The notes under the pieces were generated by a model. That model did not search any database, was not told where the DNA came from, and worked only from the letters and a program-made list of their open reading frames with translations. Source: Mortierella sp. BCC40632 (lineage: Eukaryota > Mortierellomycota > Mortierellomycetes > Mortierellales > Mortierellaceae). From it: a stretch of 64,000 bases of DNA. Each line of letters starts with the position of its first letter. Position 1 is the stretch's first letter. This document shows, one piece after another, positions 1 to 12,505 of the stretch. The stretch is from assembly GCA_011634665.1 (NCBI GenBank), contig WAEK01000008.1:1605501-1669500 (forward strand). The letters run 5' to 3'. Made by a program: the position numbers and the translations under genes.

Positions 1-444
1 AACCCATCACTAATCTACACAATTTACGACCGCCCCTGCGAATCTGAGGTCTAGGCTATCTCTACTAACCAAGCATCAAGCCTCTCAGTAGTAGACTATA
101 TATTACCATTGATTGTAGCTCATCTCATCGACACGCTCTTGAGAAGACCAGATCATGTCGGATCCTCATGGCATCACTATTCCTGGCCAACAGCAGCTTG
201 CCAAATACCAAGAACAAAGTCTTCGTTTTTTTTTTTTTTTTTCTAGCCTTCACTCGTACACCATCCCATATTTTACTCTGTTCACTCTGTTGCTGTCGAT
301 CATAGTCACCTTTGGGGTCAAATGCTTTCCATGTGGGGGTTGAGGGAGAGAGAGAGGGAGAGAGATCATTGGATTGAGTAATAAAAGGATAGCGGACAAA
401 ACTCCTCTAGTTAAATCTATATTAACTTCTTATTCAGCAGGTGG
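1..444. other. Left-edge intergenic sequence
   Basis: No gene is supported here. The stretch holds a T homopolymer (about 228-242) and a short GA-rich patch (about 345-365). It is the 3' flank of the minus-strand orphan-family gene that ends at 445. Confidence 0.5.
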
Positions 445-3400
445 TCATGGCGTCCATTTGATTCGAACTTTTTTGCGCCTGAAACATGTCACAAGGTCTG
501 CTGTTCCCACCAAGTCGATGTTCCTCATGTTGGTGATGTATAGATCGAGCTCTGCGTCAACAAGAACCGTCTTGAGAACTGTTAACAGTTCTTCAGTGAA
601 TACACAGTCTACCAGTCTAAATTCATAGAGCGATTGAAAATCAATCGCGTTCAGAAAGCGATCCCACGAACCGATTTCCATGTTCACGTTTTTCAACTCG
701 ACGGACATCTTTTGTGGGCGGCTCTTCTGGGAAATCTTGAGGGGAAGCATTCCAAGTATCCAATCGATCAATTCCTCAATGCTCTCTAGAGGTAAAAGTG
801 AATGGGAATGGACGTCGTAACCCAGAGAGAAGCAGTACGCAAAGGACGAGAGATTAGGATAAAGCCCAATTTTCATTTTATCCTCTGTTTGGCGGGTCCA
901 GTTTATGTCGTTGCTCATGAGAACAAGTCTGTTCAGTGATTCTTTCGATAGATCCAAAAGCTGAAATAAACCGGGAATGGAATCAGGGTTACTAAGGTCA
1001 TCGCATTCGATTTCTTGTATCAGCAGCTTTGGGAATGTGCTGATCAATACTGGCAAGATGCCTGCGACATCATAGTACATAAAATCGAGATCACTGAGCC
1101 CCCAAACGAGAATTTGTTTTTCAATCCTGACATTGAGTACGCCGGTGTAGTTGCGATCAAGTTCGATAGTCTTGAATTGAGGCATCTGTAGTGTTCCAGA
1201 TAGGATACGACCCTGGACATACACTATTGAGATCGTCGACTCGGTTATCTCGCATTTCAAAGTTAACAACCTCAGTTGGTGGCGGGCTTTTTGAAGGGCT
1301 CGAGTGAAATTTTCTAAAAATTCCGGCTCTCTGCGATAGAGAACGGTGTTTACTGTCAGAGTCTCCAGCTGTTGATTCCTTGAAAGAAAACAGTCCAATC
1401 CGTGTTTTGAAAGCGTCCATGCGTCCGTCTCAAAGTGAACGACATTCATTCTGAACCAACCGTCGAAGTTGCGTTCCCAATAGGCATTTTCAATGTTCTT
1501 GACCGACAGATGGTTTAGGAGGACTGTGCCATCTGTGTAATCTAGTGGACCCACAGTCCTAGAGAGAATGGCGCTCACGCCCTCGTCTACTACTTTGATG
1601 CGCTTGACTCTTGGTAGTGCCTTGAAAAGATTAAGAGCATCATCGGTGTTGCGAAGGTCACAAAAAGATAGCTCCAGGTTCTGGAGAGAAGACATGCTGT
1701 CACTTTGGGGAAATCGGCTGATCTTCATGAAAAAGTCTGGACACCTCTTAAGCTCAAATGAACGGATACGTCCATTAGTCATTATATCGATAAGCGGATC
1801 AAATCGTCGATTCCGGTTGAGCACGTCACTTGCAGGGCCGTAAAAAGCAGACGCTTCAAGTCTAAGGATGGAGATGTTGGAAACCTTGACTGCCGTCTCC
1901 AGCTGTCGTAAGTCATCAAGGGTAACATCCCAATCCAGACAAATATTCAATTCAAGGATCCTTCGAGCCCTCTGTAGGGCATCATAGAACTGTCGTGCTG
2001 CCAATCTGGATAAAATTGAGATGCTGACAACGCCTCTGCTTTCATCGAGCTCGCCGCCGCTACTTTCGATTATCTCTTGAAGCTGCTTCCTATCCACTTC
2101 CTTGTAGTTCTCGCGGTAGTGGTCCAAGCAGACCCACTTCACATGACCTTCTTTGGTCACCATCCGGTAGAGATTACCGAGAGTTCGAGCCGAGTCCTTA
2201 TTCGCAAGATACGAATCCAGCTGTCTCAGATCTGCCCCCTCGAGTGCCTCAGTCCTACAGAACTCAGACTGGCCATCTGTTCCATCTGTTGGACTTGTCG
2301 ACTCCATTGTCAATTGGAGGATCGATATCGCATAGTCTACAAGGTCTTTGATGTTCTCCTTGATGTGTCTGATGCTCTCCGAGGCAAGATTCGCTTGCTC
2401 TGATATATCGGCCATTACGATACCTGGAGCTACAGTTGCTGCAAGGGCCGTGCCATATTTGATCATCTGGAGAACAGCCAGGATATAGGAGCCATATTTT
2501 TCGAGGAACTCTGATTGTTGGTCAACATCGTATCCTTCGTGCTTGGCTATATGGATCTTGTGAGGAGTCGATGTCGACTCACCCATGGTATGCGAGCCAC
2601 ATTCACAGAGAAAGTAAAGCTTGAAGGGGACGACAAATGGATTGAAGTGATCTCTGAAGCGAGGCTCTCGTGGGAGGATAATGAATAGCCGGGGAATAGG
2701 GTATTCGAGAAGTTCGTAGTTCTGAGTAAAGACAGCCTGGAGTTGACCTTGGATGGCTACTAATCGGTCAAGGGCCTGTTGATTCATATCCTTCACTTCA
2801 TTCTGTAACTCAAGGATGCGATCCTGTTTTATATTTACTTCTTCCTGTAACTCGATGATGTGATCCTGCTTCTCATTCAGTTCGTATTGTAAGGCATTCC
2901 CCTTGGCAATGGCCGCCGAGAGATCTGCATGGTGGTTGGCCATTCTATCGATAATCATTTTGGTTTGGCTTTTCTGAGTTTTGACAAAAAGTTGTAGACC
3001 TGAACTCGTAGTGTGCTGCACTGCATCGATAACCATTTGAGTGTTGTCTGGGGATGAACAGGTCCCGGTCGCTTCGAATGACTCTGATCCTTGGCCATGA
3101 TGGTCTACTTTGACAATCGCGAGATGGTTGACCTGGCTGGTGAGATCATCTTCAGTATATGCTTGGGTCGAACACAGGATGGAGCCTTGGTGTGTGGTTG
3201 CTACACAATTGGCGGCGCTTTGGTTCTGAGAGTTGTTGCTGGCTTCCTGGTCGGCCACAATCACTTCGAGTATCTCGTCAGGATAAGCAGCAATCCTCCT
3301 TGGAACAAGTCTAGTCAAAACCAAAGATAGAGCACAGAGACACTGGTTGTTATTCACCATTGCCATATCGAAATCTACAGTTGATTCCTGCTTGTCCAGT

Positions 3401-3645
3401 CTTCAAGGGATCTCCGTTCCTCAGTGTTTCAACAGGATTGTTACTTACTCTTCCATGTCACCGTCGCATTCAAACTCGACCATCCTGCCATTCCTGAGAA
3501 TATAAATGACTCCAGGGAATGCCCGAGCGACACTCTCCCATCGGATCACATTTTTTTGACTCTTCTGATCGAATCTTGCTTCGATGATGGCTTCAGTTCG
3601 AGGCACTCCTTGACTCAGACATCGGAACTGTTGCTCGCAGGCCAT
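445..3645 (-). CDS. Orphan family protein, copy A (small N-terminal domain, coiled coil, LRR-like tail)
   Basis: Two-exon gene: 3449-3645 and 445-3310, intron 3311-3448, phase 2, giving about 1020 residues. The first ~65 residues form a small conserved domain. A low-complexity linker and a coiled coil follow (about residues 150-230). Next is a highly conserved block with the motifs YPIPRLFIILP, LYFLCECG, HKIHIAKHEGYDV and a hydrophobic segment after IKYG. Another conserved block contains GHVKWVCLDHYREN. The C-terminal half alternates hydrophobic residues in a leucine-rich/F-box-like pattern. I recognise this as a repeated Mortierellaceae family from memory but know no established function. 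An ATG inside the intron opens the same frame (3366), so a shorter isoform is possible. I chose the spliced start because copy D has the same exon boundary. A role in recognition or immunity would be inference only. Confidence 0.8.
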
Positions 3646-4439
3646 AAGCTGTAAGTGTATGTTGGGAGCGCAGAAAGTCGGAAATGGCGAAGGACTCCCA
3701 GTTGCGGAAGCTGGGAAGTGACTCGGAGGATTCGAAATGAGAGAGACAGGTGATGACAAGAATGATGAGGAGACAGGTTGACAAAAGGATTGTCCCAAGC
3801 CATGCACATGGTCTTGCTAAGTGCCTCGCATTTGCACACGTGCATGTGGAATTAATGGATGTCCTTGGGAAAAAAAAAAAAAAAAAATACATCCTCTTTG
3901 CCAAGACACACTTGCCTCCTTACAAAGGCCATTTGAGTGAACGTTGGGCCTGCGCCGTTATGCGCATAAAACTGAGATTTCCCTTGCGACCCTGCATCGG
4001 CCGATTCATTAGCTTGGGCGAAGCTCAGTCCATTCATCATTCCAAAAAAAAAAAAAAAAAAAAAAAAGCCACATCTTGGTAGCCTCCTCTCTCTCCTCGC
4101 TTTTGTAACACTTTGCTCTGCGAGCATTGCCACATTGTCATGCGTCGAACGGCAATTGTCTCTTGCCAATGTCAATGGATTTATTCCTTTCATCACCACT
4201 TCTAATCACATCGTCCTATTATCCTCCCTTCTTTGGCTATTTCCAAGAGGCCTCCCATCTGGCTACATTCTGTACAATGTCCGTTTTTCACACTTTACTG
4301 GCCTGAAGTATACAAGGGCGTTGTCATATCTATGTAGGTCTCAATAGTGTAACTCTAGACTTTGCAGAGTTGAGCAGTTAGCTCCTCGAGCAAGTTTGAC
4401 GATACTTTTAAGAAAGCCTTGGTATTACCAATGTTCAAA
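3646..4439. other. Intergenic, A-homopolymer rich
   Basis: Putative 5' flank of copy A. It contains two A runs (about 3870-3887 and 4044-4067). No coding sequence is supported. Confidence 0.5.
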
Positions 4440-5130
4440 TGACGGGGTAAATTCATAGGCCATCTTGTCGATAAGCGGATCAAATCCATCGTTCTTGGAT
4501 GAACATGTCGCTTGCAGGACTGCCTAACAGCAGATGAATCAGGCCTGAGTAGCAAGACGCTCCAAGTCATCAGGAATAGCATCCCAGGATAAAGAAATAC
4601 CCATATTATAGATCCTACAAGCCTTCTGTAACGCATCATAGAACTGTCGAGTCCCAATTCGTAATCGAAGCATGAATACGATATTGCCTTCATTCTCATT
4701 GGACCCGCCTCCGTTGCTTTCTATAGTCTTTTGTAGATGCTTCCTTTGGGTCTCCTTGGAGTTCTCGCAGTAGTAATCTAGACATACCCACTTCACGTAG
4801 CCCTCGTTGGCCATAGTCCGGTAGAGATTGCCAAGAGTCCGAGCCGAGTTCATAACAGCCAGGATGTATGAGCCAATTCTGAGGAGCCCTATTTGCTGGT
4901 CAACACCATAGCCCTCGTGATTGGCTATGTGGATCTTGTAAAGAGTCGGTGTCGACTCGCCCATGGCATGGGAGTCGCATCCACAGAGAAAATAGAGCTT
5001 GAAGGGGGTAGTGAATGGACCGAGGTAGTTTCAAACGCGAGGCTCTCGGGGAGAGGGGGGGGGAGGGATGATGAAGATGATGAATAGGCGGGAGATAGGG
5101 TACTCAGAGGGATGGAAATTTTGGACAGCA
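4440..5130 (-). pseudogene. Degenerate fragment of the orphan family (copy B)
   Basis: The minus strand keeps recognisable blocks in family order: LYFLCGCDSHAMGES, KIHIANHEGYGVDQQ, then ARTLGNLYR and YVKWVCLDYY, and LSWDAIPDDL. Between the YGSYILAV-equivalent (IGSYILAV, about 4855-4870) and the SARTLGNLYR block about 90-100 residues present in copies A, C and D are missing, which is an internal deletion. After about 4550 the frame is interrupted, although a trace of the FDPLIDIM motif remains near 4475. There is no N-terminal exon and no C-terminal LRR-like half. The piece lies between the divergently oriented copies A and C, which suggests it is debris from earlier duplication in the same locus. 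Confidence 0.8.
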
Positions 5131-6106
5131 GGAAAGCTATTGACCATTTTGTCATCGGCAAGGCTGCTTTGCCCTTGTACAACATATCAAACCAGTGATC
5201 TAACTTGTTCAGGAAAGAGGAGGGGGCGGAGCATAAAAAACCTTTGGGCAATTGAGAATAAAGAGAAATGGTCTGTCTGGGCGGCAGTGCTCCCTCAATT
5301 GTTGGCTGCGGCTGAGGTTAGTAGAACCGCGCCGTTCATTATTGAGCAAAGTGCATGATCCATATTTCTAGGGTCTATTGGTCATAACCTGTCGGATAGT
5401 GATCTGAATCCTTCCTTTAGTATTGACTTGTGAACATCAGCCATCCCTGTTGGTTAATGTTTAGGACTCGAGTACACACTTTTCCTATGCTTGCCTCGGA
5501 GGAGCACCTGGATGACAAGCAAAATTGGCTTCAAACCCTTTGTAGTCGACAGAAATATTTTGGCGTCATTTTGAAATAGCGTCGACTCCCTGGGGGAATG
5601 TATGCCCACTGGTCATGGTTTTATGAGACAATCAATTTTCTCAAATTAGTTTTATTTGACCACTTCTCTATTGAGATTGGTCAGTTATCGAGAGAACTTT
5701 CGGCGGATCTGTCAGAGTCCATCTCTACAACTTGTGTTCATACCGTCCCTACCGTAATTCTCTCTTCCTCTCTCATTTCAAGTGTATGCATATTCTACTC
5801 CCAAACCACACACCGCCCCTGTGGCCATTCGTTTCGTTCTAAGTATCAGCCTATGACGCTTGTCGAAGCATTTAAAGAGATTGAGAATGTTACACAAAGG
5901 CAGAGCTTTGTTGATATTTTTTTTCGCCACTCTAGTTCTTGCTTCCTTGTTCTCTCACCCTTATGTCTCAACCATTTGACCACTCTCGCCCTTCTCTTAA
6001 AGCGCTCTTTTTTCTCTTAATCGTTGCTTTTTCATATTTCTTTCCTTTATTTTTCTCACTTTGGCACCATTTCTTTAAGATATTCCACACTCTTAGATCC
6101 CCCAAA
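5131..6106. other. Intergenic upstream of copy C
   Basis: About 1 kb without a supportable gene. It is T-rich towards the copy C start (6000-6060), resembling a pyrimidine-rich fungal promoter. No motif was assigned. Confidence 0.45.
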
Positions 6107-9100
6107 ATGCAACTGCAGTTCACACCTCTTTGCCAAAAGTTCATATGTCTGAGTCAAGGAGTGCCTCGAACTGAAGCCATCATCGAAGCAAGATTCGATC
6201 AGAAGAGTCAAAAAAATGTGATCCGATGGGAGAGTGTCGCTCGAGCATTCCCTGGAGTCATTTATGTTCTCAGGAATGGCAGGATGGTCGAGTTTGAATG
6301 CGACGGTGACATGGAAGAGTAAGTAACAATCCTGTTGAAACACTGAGGAACGGAGATCCCTTGAAGACTGGACAAGCAGGAATCAACTGTAGATTTCGAT
6401 ATGGCAATGGTGAATAACAACCAGTGTCTCTGTGCTCTATCTTTGGTTTTGACTAGACTTGTTCCAAGGAGGATTGCTGCTTATCCTGACGAGATACTCG
6501 AAGTGATTGTGGCCGACCAGGAAGCCAGCAACAACCCTCAGAACCAAAGCGCCGCCAATTGTGTAGCAACCACACACCAAGGCTCCATCCTGTGTTCGAC
6601 CCAAGCATATACTGAAGATGATCTCACCAGCCAGGTCAACCATCTCGCGATTGTCAAAGTAGACCATCATGGCCAAGGATCAGAGTCATTCGAAGCGACC
6701 GGGACCTGTTCATCCCCAGACAACACTCAAATGGTTATCGATGCAGTGCAGCACACTACGAGTTCAGGTCTACAACTTTTTGTCAAAACTCAGAAAAGCC
6801 AAACCAAAATGATTATCGATAAAATAGCCGACCACCAGGCAGATCTCTCGATTGCAGTTTCCAGTAGGGACGTGCTGCAGGAAGGGTCAGCTCAACCCAA
6901 ACCGGATCAGAAAGAATATCGCATCGTCGAGCTGCAGAATGAAATGAAGGAAATGCAAAAAGAGATAAACGATTTGCAACAGCAAACTCTCGACCGACTA
7001 GCCGTCCTTCAGGGTCGACTCCGGACTATACTCTCTCAAAATTACGAACTTCTCGAATACCCTATTCCCCGGCTATTCATTATCCTCCCACGAGAGCCTC
7101 GCTTCAGAGATCACTTCAATCCATTTGTCGTCCCCTTCAAGCTTTACTTTCTCTGTGAATGCGGCTCACATACCATGGGTGAGTCGACATCGACTCCTCA
7201 CAAGATCCATATAGCCAAGCACGAAGGATACGATGTTGACCAACAATCAGAGTTCCTCGAAAAATATGGCTCCTATATCCTGGCTGTTCTCCAGATGATC
7301 AAATATGGTTCAACCACGGCGACAGCGGTGGTTCCAACTCTCGCAATGGCGAGCATTTCAGAACAAATCAAATTTGCCCCAGATAGCATCAAATATATGA
7401 ACGAGAATCTCGAAGACCATGTTGATGATGCTATTCGGAGCCTTCAATCCAAAATAGTGTCAGCCGATTTCTCTACTGGAGCCGATGACCAATCCGAGTA
7501 CGGCAGGACCAAGGAACTTGAAGTAGCAGATCTGAAGCAACTGGTGTCGTTTCTTGTGAAAAAGGACTCGGTTCAGGCTTTTGGCAACCTCTACCGGGTT
7601 GTGACCAACGAAGGCCATGTGAAGTGGGTATGTCTAGATCACTACCGCGAAAACTGCAAGGAGGCACCAAGAAAGTATCTACAAGAGATTGTTGAAAGCA
7701 ACGGAGGCGAGTTCAATGAAAACGAAGGCAAGATCGTAATCAGGCTCCTATCACGAATTGCGACCCAACCGTTCTATGATGCGTTACAAAAGACTCGTGG
7801 GATCCATGATCTGGACATTTCTTTATCATGGGATGCTACACTCGGTGATCTTCGACAACTGGAGACAACAGTCAGGGCATCCCACATATCGACTCTCAGC
7901 CTTGATGCATCGGTATTTGAAGGCCCTGATAGTGATGTGTTTAACGAGGGTCGAGGATTTGATCCGCTTATCGACATTATGACCAATGGGCGAATCCGCT
8001 CATTTGGACTTTTTCAGTGCCGAGACCCCGTCATAACTATCAGTCGACTCCTTTATGGATTCAGCGACTCTGTTCTTCAGGATTTACAAATGTCCTCTTG
8101 CAATACATCTCAATCAATTCATGTCTTCAGTCTCTCTGATGCACTACCGAGAACCAGACTTGTCCGATCGACTGGGAGCTCTGGAGGACTCCTTCTTTCC
8201 AGGATTAAGAGCTCGTCAGAGACTACGAGTAGCAAGAGCCCAAGATATCATTTGTTTCTCAGTAATCTCTTCGAAGAAAAATGGAAGGCTATCTTGGGTA
8301 AATTTTTTAGTAGAACCATTGTTCAGTTGGAACTTTATACAAGTTCTACATCATTAGATGGTCTCGAGCCTATTCTAGCAAGCAGCCAACATCTGGAGGC
8401 TCTGACGATCCACACCTACGATAACCATAGCCTGCTTACCTTCTTTGTCGAGACAACACATCTACTTCGCCGACTCTCACACTCGCTCAAGTCACTCAAG
8501 TTGGAGGGCAACACTCTTACCCATGCGATAACAATCAACTACAGCAATGGTCATATTCTGGAGGGGAGATCAAGGACATTGAATACTGGTCCACCAATTC
8601 TTCACAGTGTATGGGACAGAGAAGTGCTTACCGTTATCATCTTTGAAGGAAAGGTATCTTGGACCTGCAATAGAACTCAACCCAAAATTCTGGAGGACGT
8701 TGGCATACTGTTGGACTACATTCGTCTCTTTCCAAACCTGCTGTGGCTAGAAATCAGTTGCGATGATCTCGAAAACCCTAATAGCTCCACCCTTTTTCAG
8801 GAACTTGTGACTGTTTCTGGGAACGCACTTGCCAAACTTTGTCTTTCGAGCACCGATTTTGGTTGGGTTCGTCGTTTACAAGGTGAAATGCGGATTGATT
8901 TCTTTCCGAATATGTCCCGTCTTGACTATAGCTGTTGCGGTCCGCTGTCGAAGGACTTGACTCTATTGCCTCAAGACGAAGAGGGGCCGTTAGTTGATTG
9001 GCTCATCAGGATGGTTCCTATAGATGCCTTCCAACAAACTCGCTTGCACAAGCTAACTGTTAACCTATGCAATGTCCGACTATCGCCTACCGGGTGGAAT

Positions 9101-9313
9101 TGCCTTCTAAGTTCGATCGATTACAAGTCCCTAAGAATCATCAAGATACTTAATTGCAATGTCTCTGAAGGAACACTTGGAGTGCTGAAGAGAGTTCTTC
9201 TTGGTGCGAGTCTTGATATACACCTAAGCGATAGCTTTAGTCGTGAGCAAAGATTGGCCTTTGTTGATTTTTTTAGGGCTTCTAAAGTCCGAGTCATTTG
9301 GAAAAAGCAATGA
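6107..9313 (+). CDS. Orphan family protein, copy C
   Basis: Two exons: 6107-6318 and 6457-9313, phase 2, about 1022 residues. It has the same architecture as copy A: small N-terminal domain, acidic/Ser-rich linker, coiled coil (about residues 160-215), the YPIPRLFIILP/LYFLCECG/HEGYDV block, the GHVKWVCLDHYREN block and a long LRR-like C-terminal half. Large tracts are almost identical in DNA to copy A (6146-6821 and 7043-7308), including the whole intron, while the coiled-coil interval and everything after 7308 are clearly diverged. The N-terminal ~13 residues also differ, so the first start codon is from a different upstream sequence than in copy A. The reading frame is intact and looks functional. 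Transcription was not assessed. Confidence 0.8.
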
Positions 9314-10296
9314 TGGAGCCATGCTTGCTTTTCTGAGCAGAGTTGGCCGAACGATACCGAAGAAAGCTTAGCGTTTTTTTTTTTTTTTTTTTTCCTTCGA
9401 AGTTACTTATGAGAGGCCAACTTTTCGACTCCGATCCAAGCTTGCGATTTCTCCAGAGAATTTAGTTACCTCTTTCAAGTGCTAGAGAACTTGATGCTTT
9501 CATTGAATAAAACAACTTCTCTACAATGTCTGGGCGGTATTATGTGTGTGTTGAGGGCCACTATTTGGGGCGTCAACAAAGTCCCCAAAAGGGAAAAGGG
9601 TAATTTGGAAATATAAGATTGTGGTGGCCGCATTTTTAGGATCTTAAAAAAAAAAAAAAAAAAAAAAGGTGTTCAACGCCTTATTGATGTTGACACACCT
9701 ACGATTAGATATCGGCGTGTTTTACGCCATTTTTTAAGCCTTTTACGTGTTTTAGAAGTGCGGAATGCCAACAACATACAATAAATATGTATACTAAAAC
9801 CCCCCTCCCTTTCTTCTAGGCAGTTTTTTTTTTTTTTTTTTGGGGGGACTAGATTAGAACACCCCAGGAAGCGAGACGGATCTGGTGGAAAATGCGGAAC
9901 AAAATGCTGGATCTCGTTGGTAATCTAAGGGGTCAGAGGTACCTTTCCCAGTAAAGGCACTTAAAATAAGTACGTACCACATCCCCTCTCTCTTTCAATT
10001 GTTTTCACCGGCTATCTAGCGCCGTTTCAAACTGACGAGCAATCAATCTAGCGTCAAACTTGCATGGCACATTCCTTGGACATCTCTACGATCCTTTACT
10101 AAAAGCTCCTTTCAATTTTCAAAGTCAAAAAGTACCACTCATGCCTCACGGCACCATTGGGATTCCTGCTGTATTTTTAGTCATAAGAACCTTGCATAGC
10201 CAGTATGCAGAGGTCATTTCATAGCTTTTTATAATCTCTAATGTTCGTACCAATATTCGTTAAAGGGCAGAACAAGGTGGGCACAAATAAACTGAT
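9314..10296. other. Convergent intergenic region between copy C and subtilisin 1
   Basis: No gene is supported. It holds three homopolymers: T at about 9374-9393, A at about 9646-9667 and T at about 9824-9841. Both flanking genes end here, so it should contain two 3' ends. Confidence 0.5.
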
Positions 10297-12472
10297 CTAC
10301 TTGCTGAGGCCATCAATAATGACTGTTCCAAGATCAAACACCTCAAAGTCGCGAGGATAGACTCCCTTGCTCAGTTTACGCTGGGATGCAACCACAACTC
10401 TGTAGGTGCCTGCAGAAAGTCGATCTGGCATCAAGGTGGGATCACGCTTCTTCAATACCTTGCCTCCCCAGATCCACACGTCAAAAACAAGGTTACCGTT
10501 TATGTCCTTGTCTTTTTGTCGACCAGCCCATCCAAATCCTGGACCCATGTTCTCCGAGAACATGTATCCAACAAAGTTGGCTTCATCGTCAGGTTTTTTA
10601 GTCTTGGTCTGAATGGGGTTAACCTTGTAGATTCTAAAAGTCAAGTCAGGTGTATGCGATCCTAGGCGATCCATGACTGCTGGGAATTCTTTGGTCAAGT
10701 CGAAGATATGGTCCTTGGAAGGGAGTTCCTTGAGGTTACCCTCGTTGTCCACGAGAACCAAGCCTGGGAAATCAATATCCTTGTCCATGATGGGTACCTT
10801 GGCAATGTCGCCCTTGACTCCTGTGTAAGGAACATGCACTGCAATACCACCTCTTGAAAGCGGTGTGGCTACTACAAAGCCTGAGTAAATAGGGAACTGA
10901 CTTGACTTTCCTTTCTTGGGCTCGGTAAAGTACAATGTCACCTTGGTAGATTGTCCTGGGCGAACCTTGATTTTGTTATGCGAGAACGAGACAGAGGCAT
11001 AATCCTTCTCAATCAAGGGGTCTCCGAGTGGGAAAGAGTTGCCCTTTGGGTAAGCGTTCAGAGCATCTGCAGGGGTATGGGAGAGGCGATAGGTTTCAGT
11101 GTGCTTTCCAGAGTTCTTGATGGTGATCTGAACCTTGCGGCGCAAATGCTTCGAGTCTAGGAGGTCAATGTGATCGGGCGAAATAGAGGTTGTTGCTTCA
11201 ATTGCACTAAGCACGTTGATTAAGCCGGCGCCCTGTTTCGCAACCGAAGCTTTTGTCTTTGACAACAAATTGGATGAAATGGTTGCCGTATTCTTGAAGG
11301 CCTGACGAACCAAATCTCCGCGCATCTTCTTCTTCTTGGCCTGCATGTAAATCGCATGCGCTCCTGCAACATAAGGTGAGGCCATCGAAGTTCCTGATTG
11401 AAGCAGGTATCCACCCATTGACAACGGGACTGTCGAGAGAATGTTGCCACCTGGAGCACTCAAGTCTGGCTTTGAGCGGAGTTCACCATCGAGTCCATAC
11501 GAAGAAAAGTCTGAGGGAGCGCCACCAGCTTCGACCCGGAAATTGGACTCATTGCTGTTCCATTTGAATTGAGACTTGGAGTTCTTTTTAAAGGTCTTGA
11601 TGAGTTCGTCACCAGCCCAGTTCTCAATGGATGCCATTGGGAACTCGGGAACTCCCATTAGGAATTCCATGCCAATAGGAGTTGTTTGAACGACCATCGC
11701 CACTGCACCGGCACTGATAGCGATACCTCCGCGTTCCTCAGCAGAACAACGAGAGTAGTCACCAAAAACAAGCACGACCTTTTTCGCAACGCCCTTGTAC
11801 CGAGAGGGGTCGCAACCGTCCGAGAGTGAGCCATCTTTCTCAAAGATAGGAACAAGCGTGGCGGATGAAGGGAGGTTGAGAGGTTGGTAACCATAGCTCT
11901 CTGCTGGCATGTAAGGGTAAGATTTTTGGCCACCGTAGGAGAAAGAAAAGTAGAGGCCGTATGTGTTGTCGAAGGAGGCGACGGAAGAGGTCTTGTCGCT
12001 AAGACCAATGTCTAGAACCATCCAGGGACCATCGCCGCCATCGTTGCCGCCCGCAGCAACGACAGCCATGCCATGGGCGATAAGTTTCTCGGCCAGGACG
12101 GCCTGCGGGTTGAATCGGTAGGACGAACCGCCTCCGAGGGAGATGTTGATCACCTAGAGAGCAAGAGAGAGAAAGGGCGGGAAAAAAAAATAGAGAGAGA
12201 TAGAGAGAGAGTGAGAAAAAAAGAGGCGATGTCAATGTGTGAGCAGTTCTGGAATGGATGCACGTTTATGCTCCAAGAGTCTGCACTGTGCTGCGTGTGT
12301 GTGTCTAGTGGCTGCCTGCGTTTCTCTATCCCCCCCAAATCGCCGATGTCAAAGCCCCAAGACCGTTGTCAGAGGAGAGAAAATCTCTTGAGAGCCACGG
12401 CGAAATAAACAAGAGCCGAACCAAGGCTGCGTGCCGGAGACTTTTTTTTTTTTGTCCTAGGGCCTAGACATC

Positions 12473-12505
<33 letters not shown>

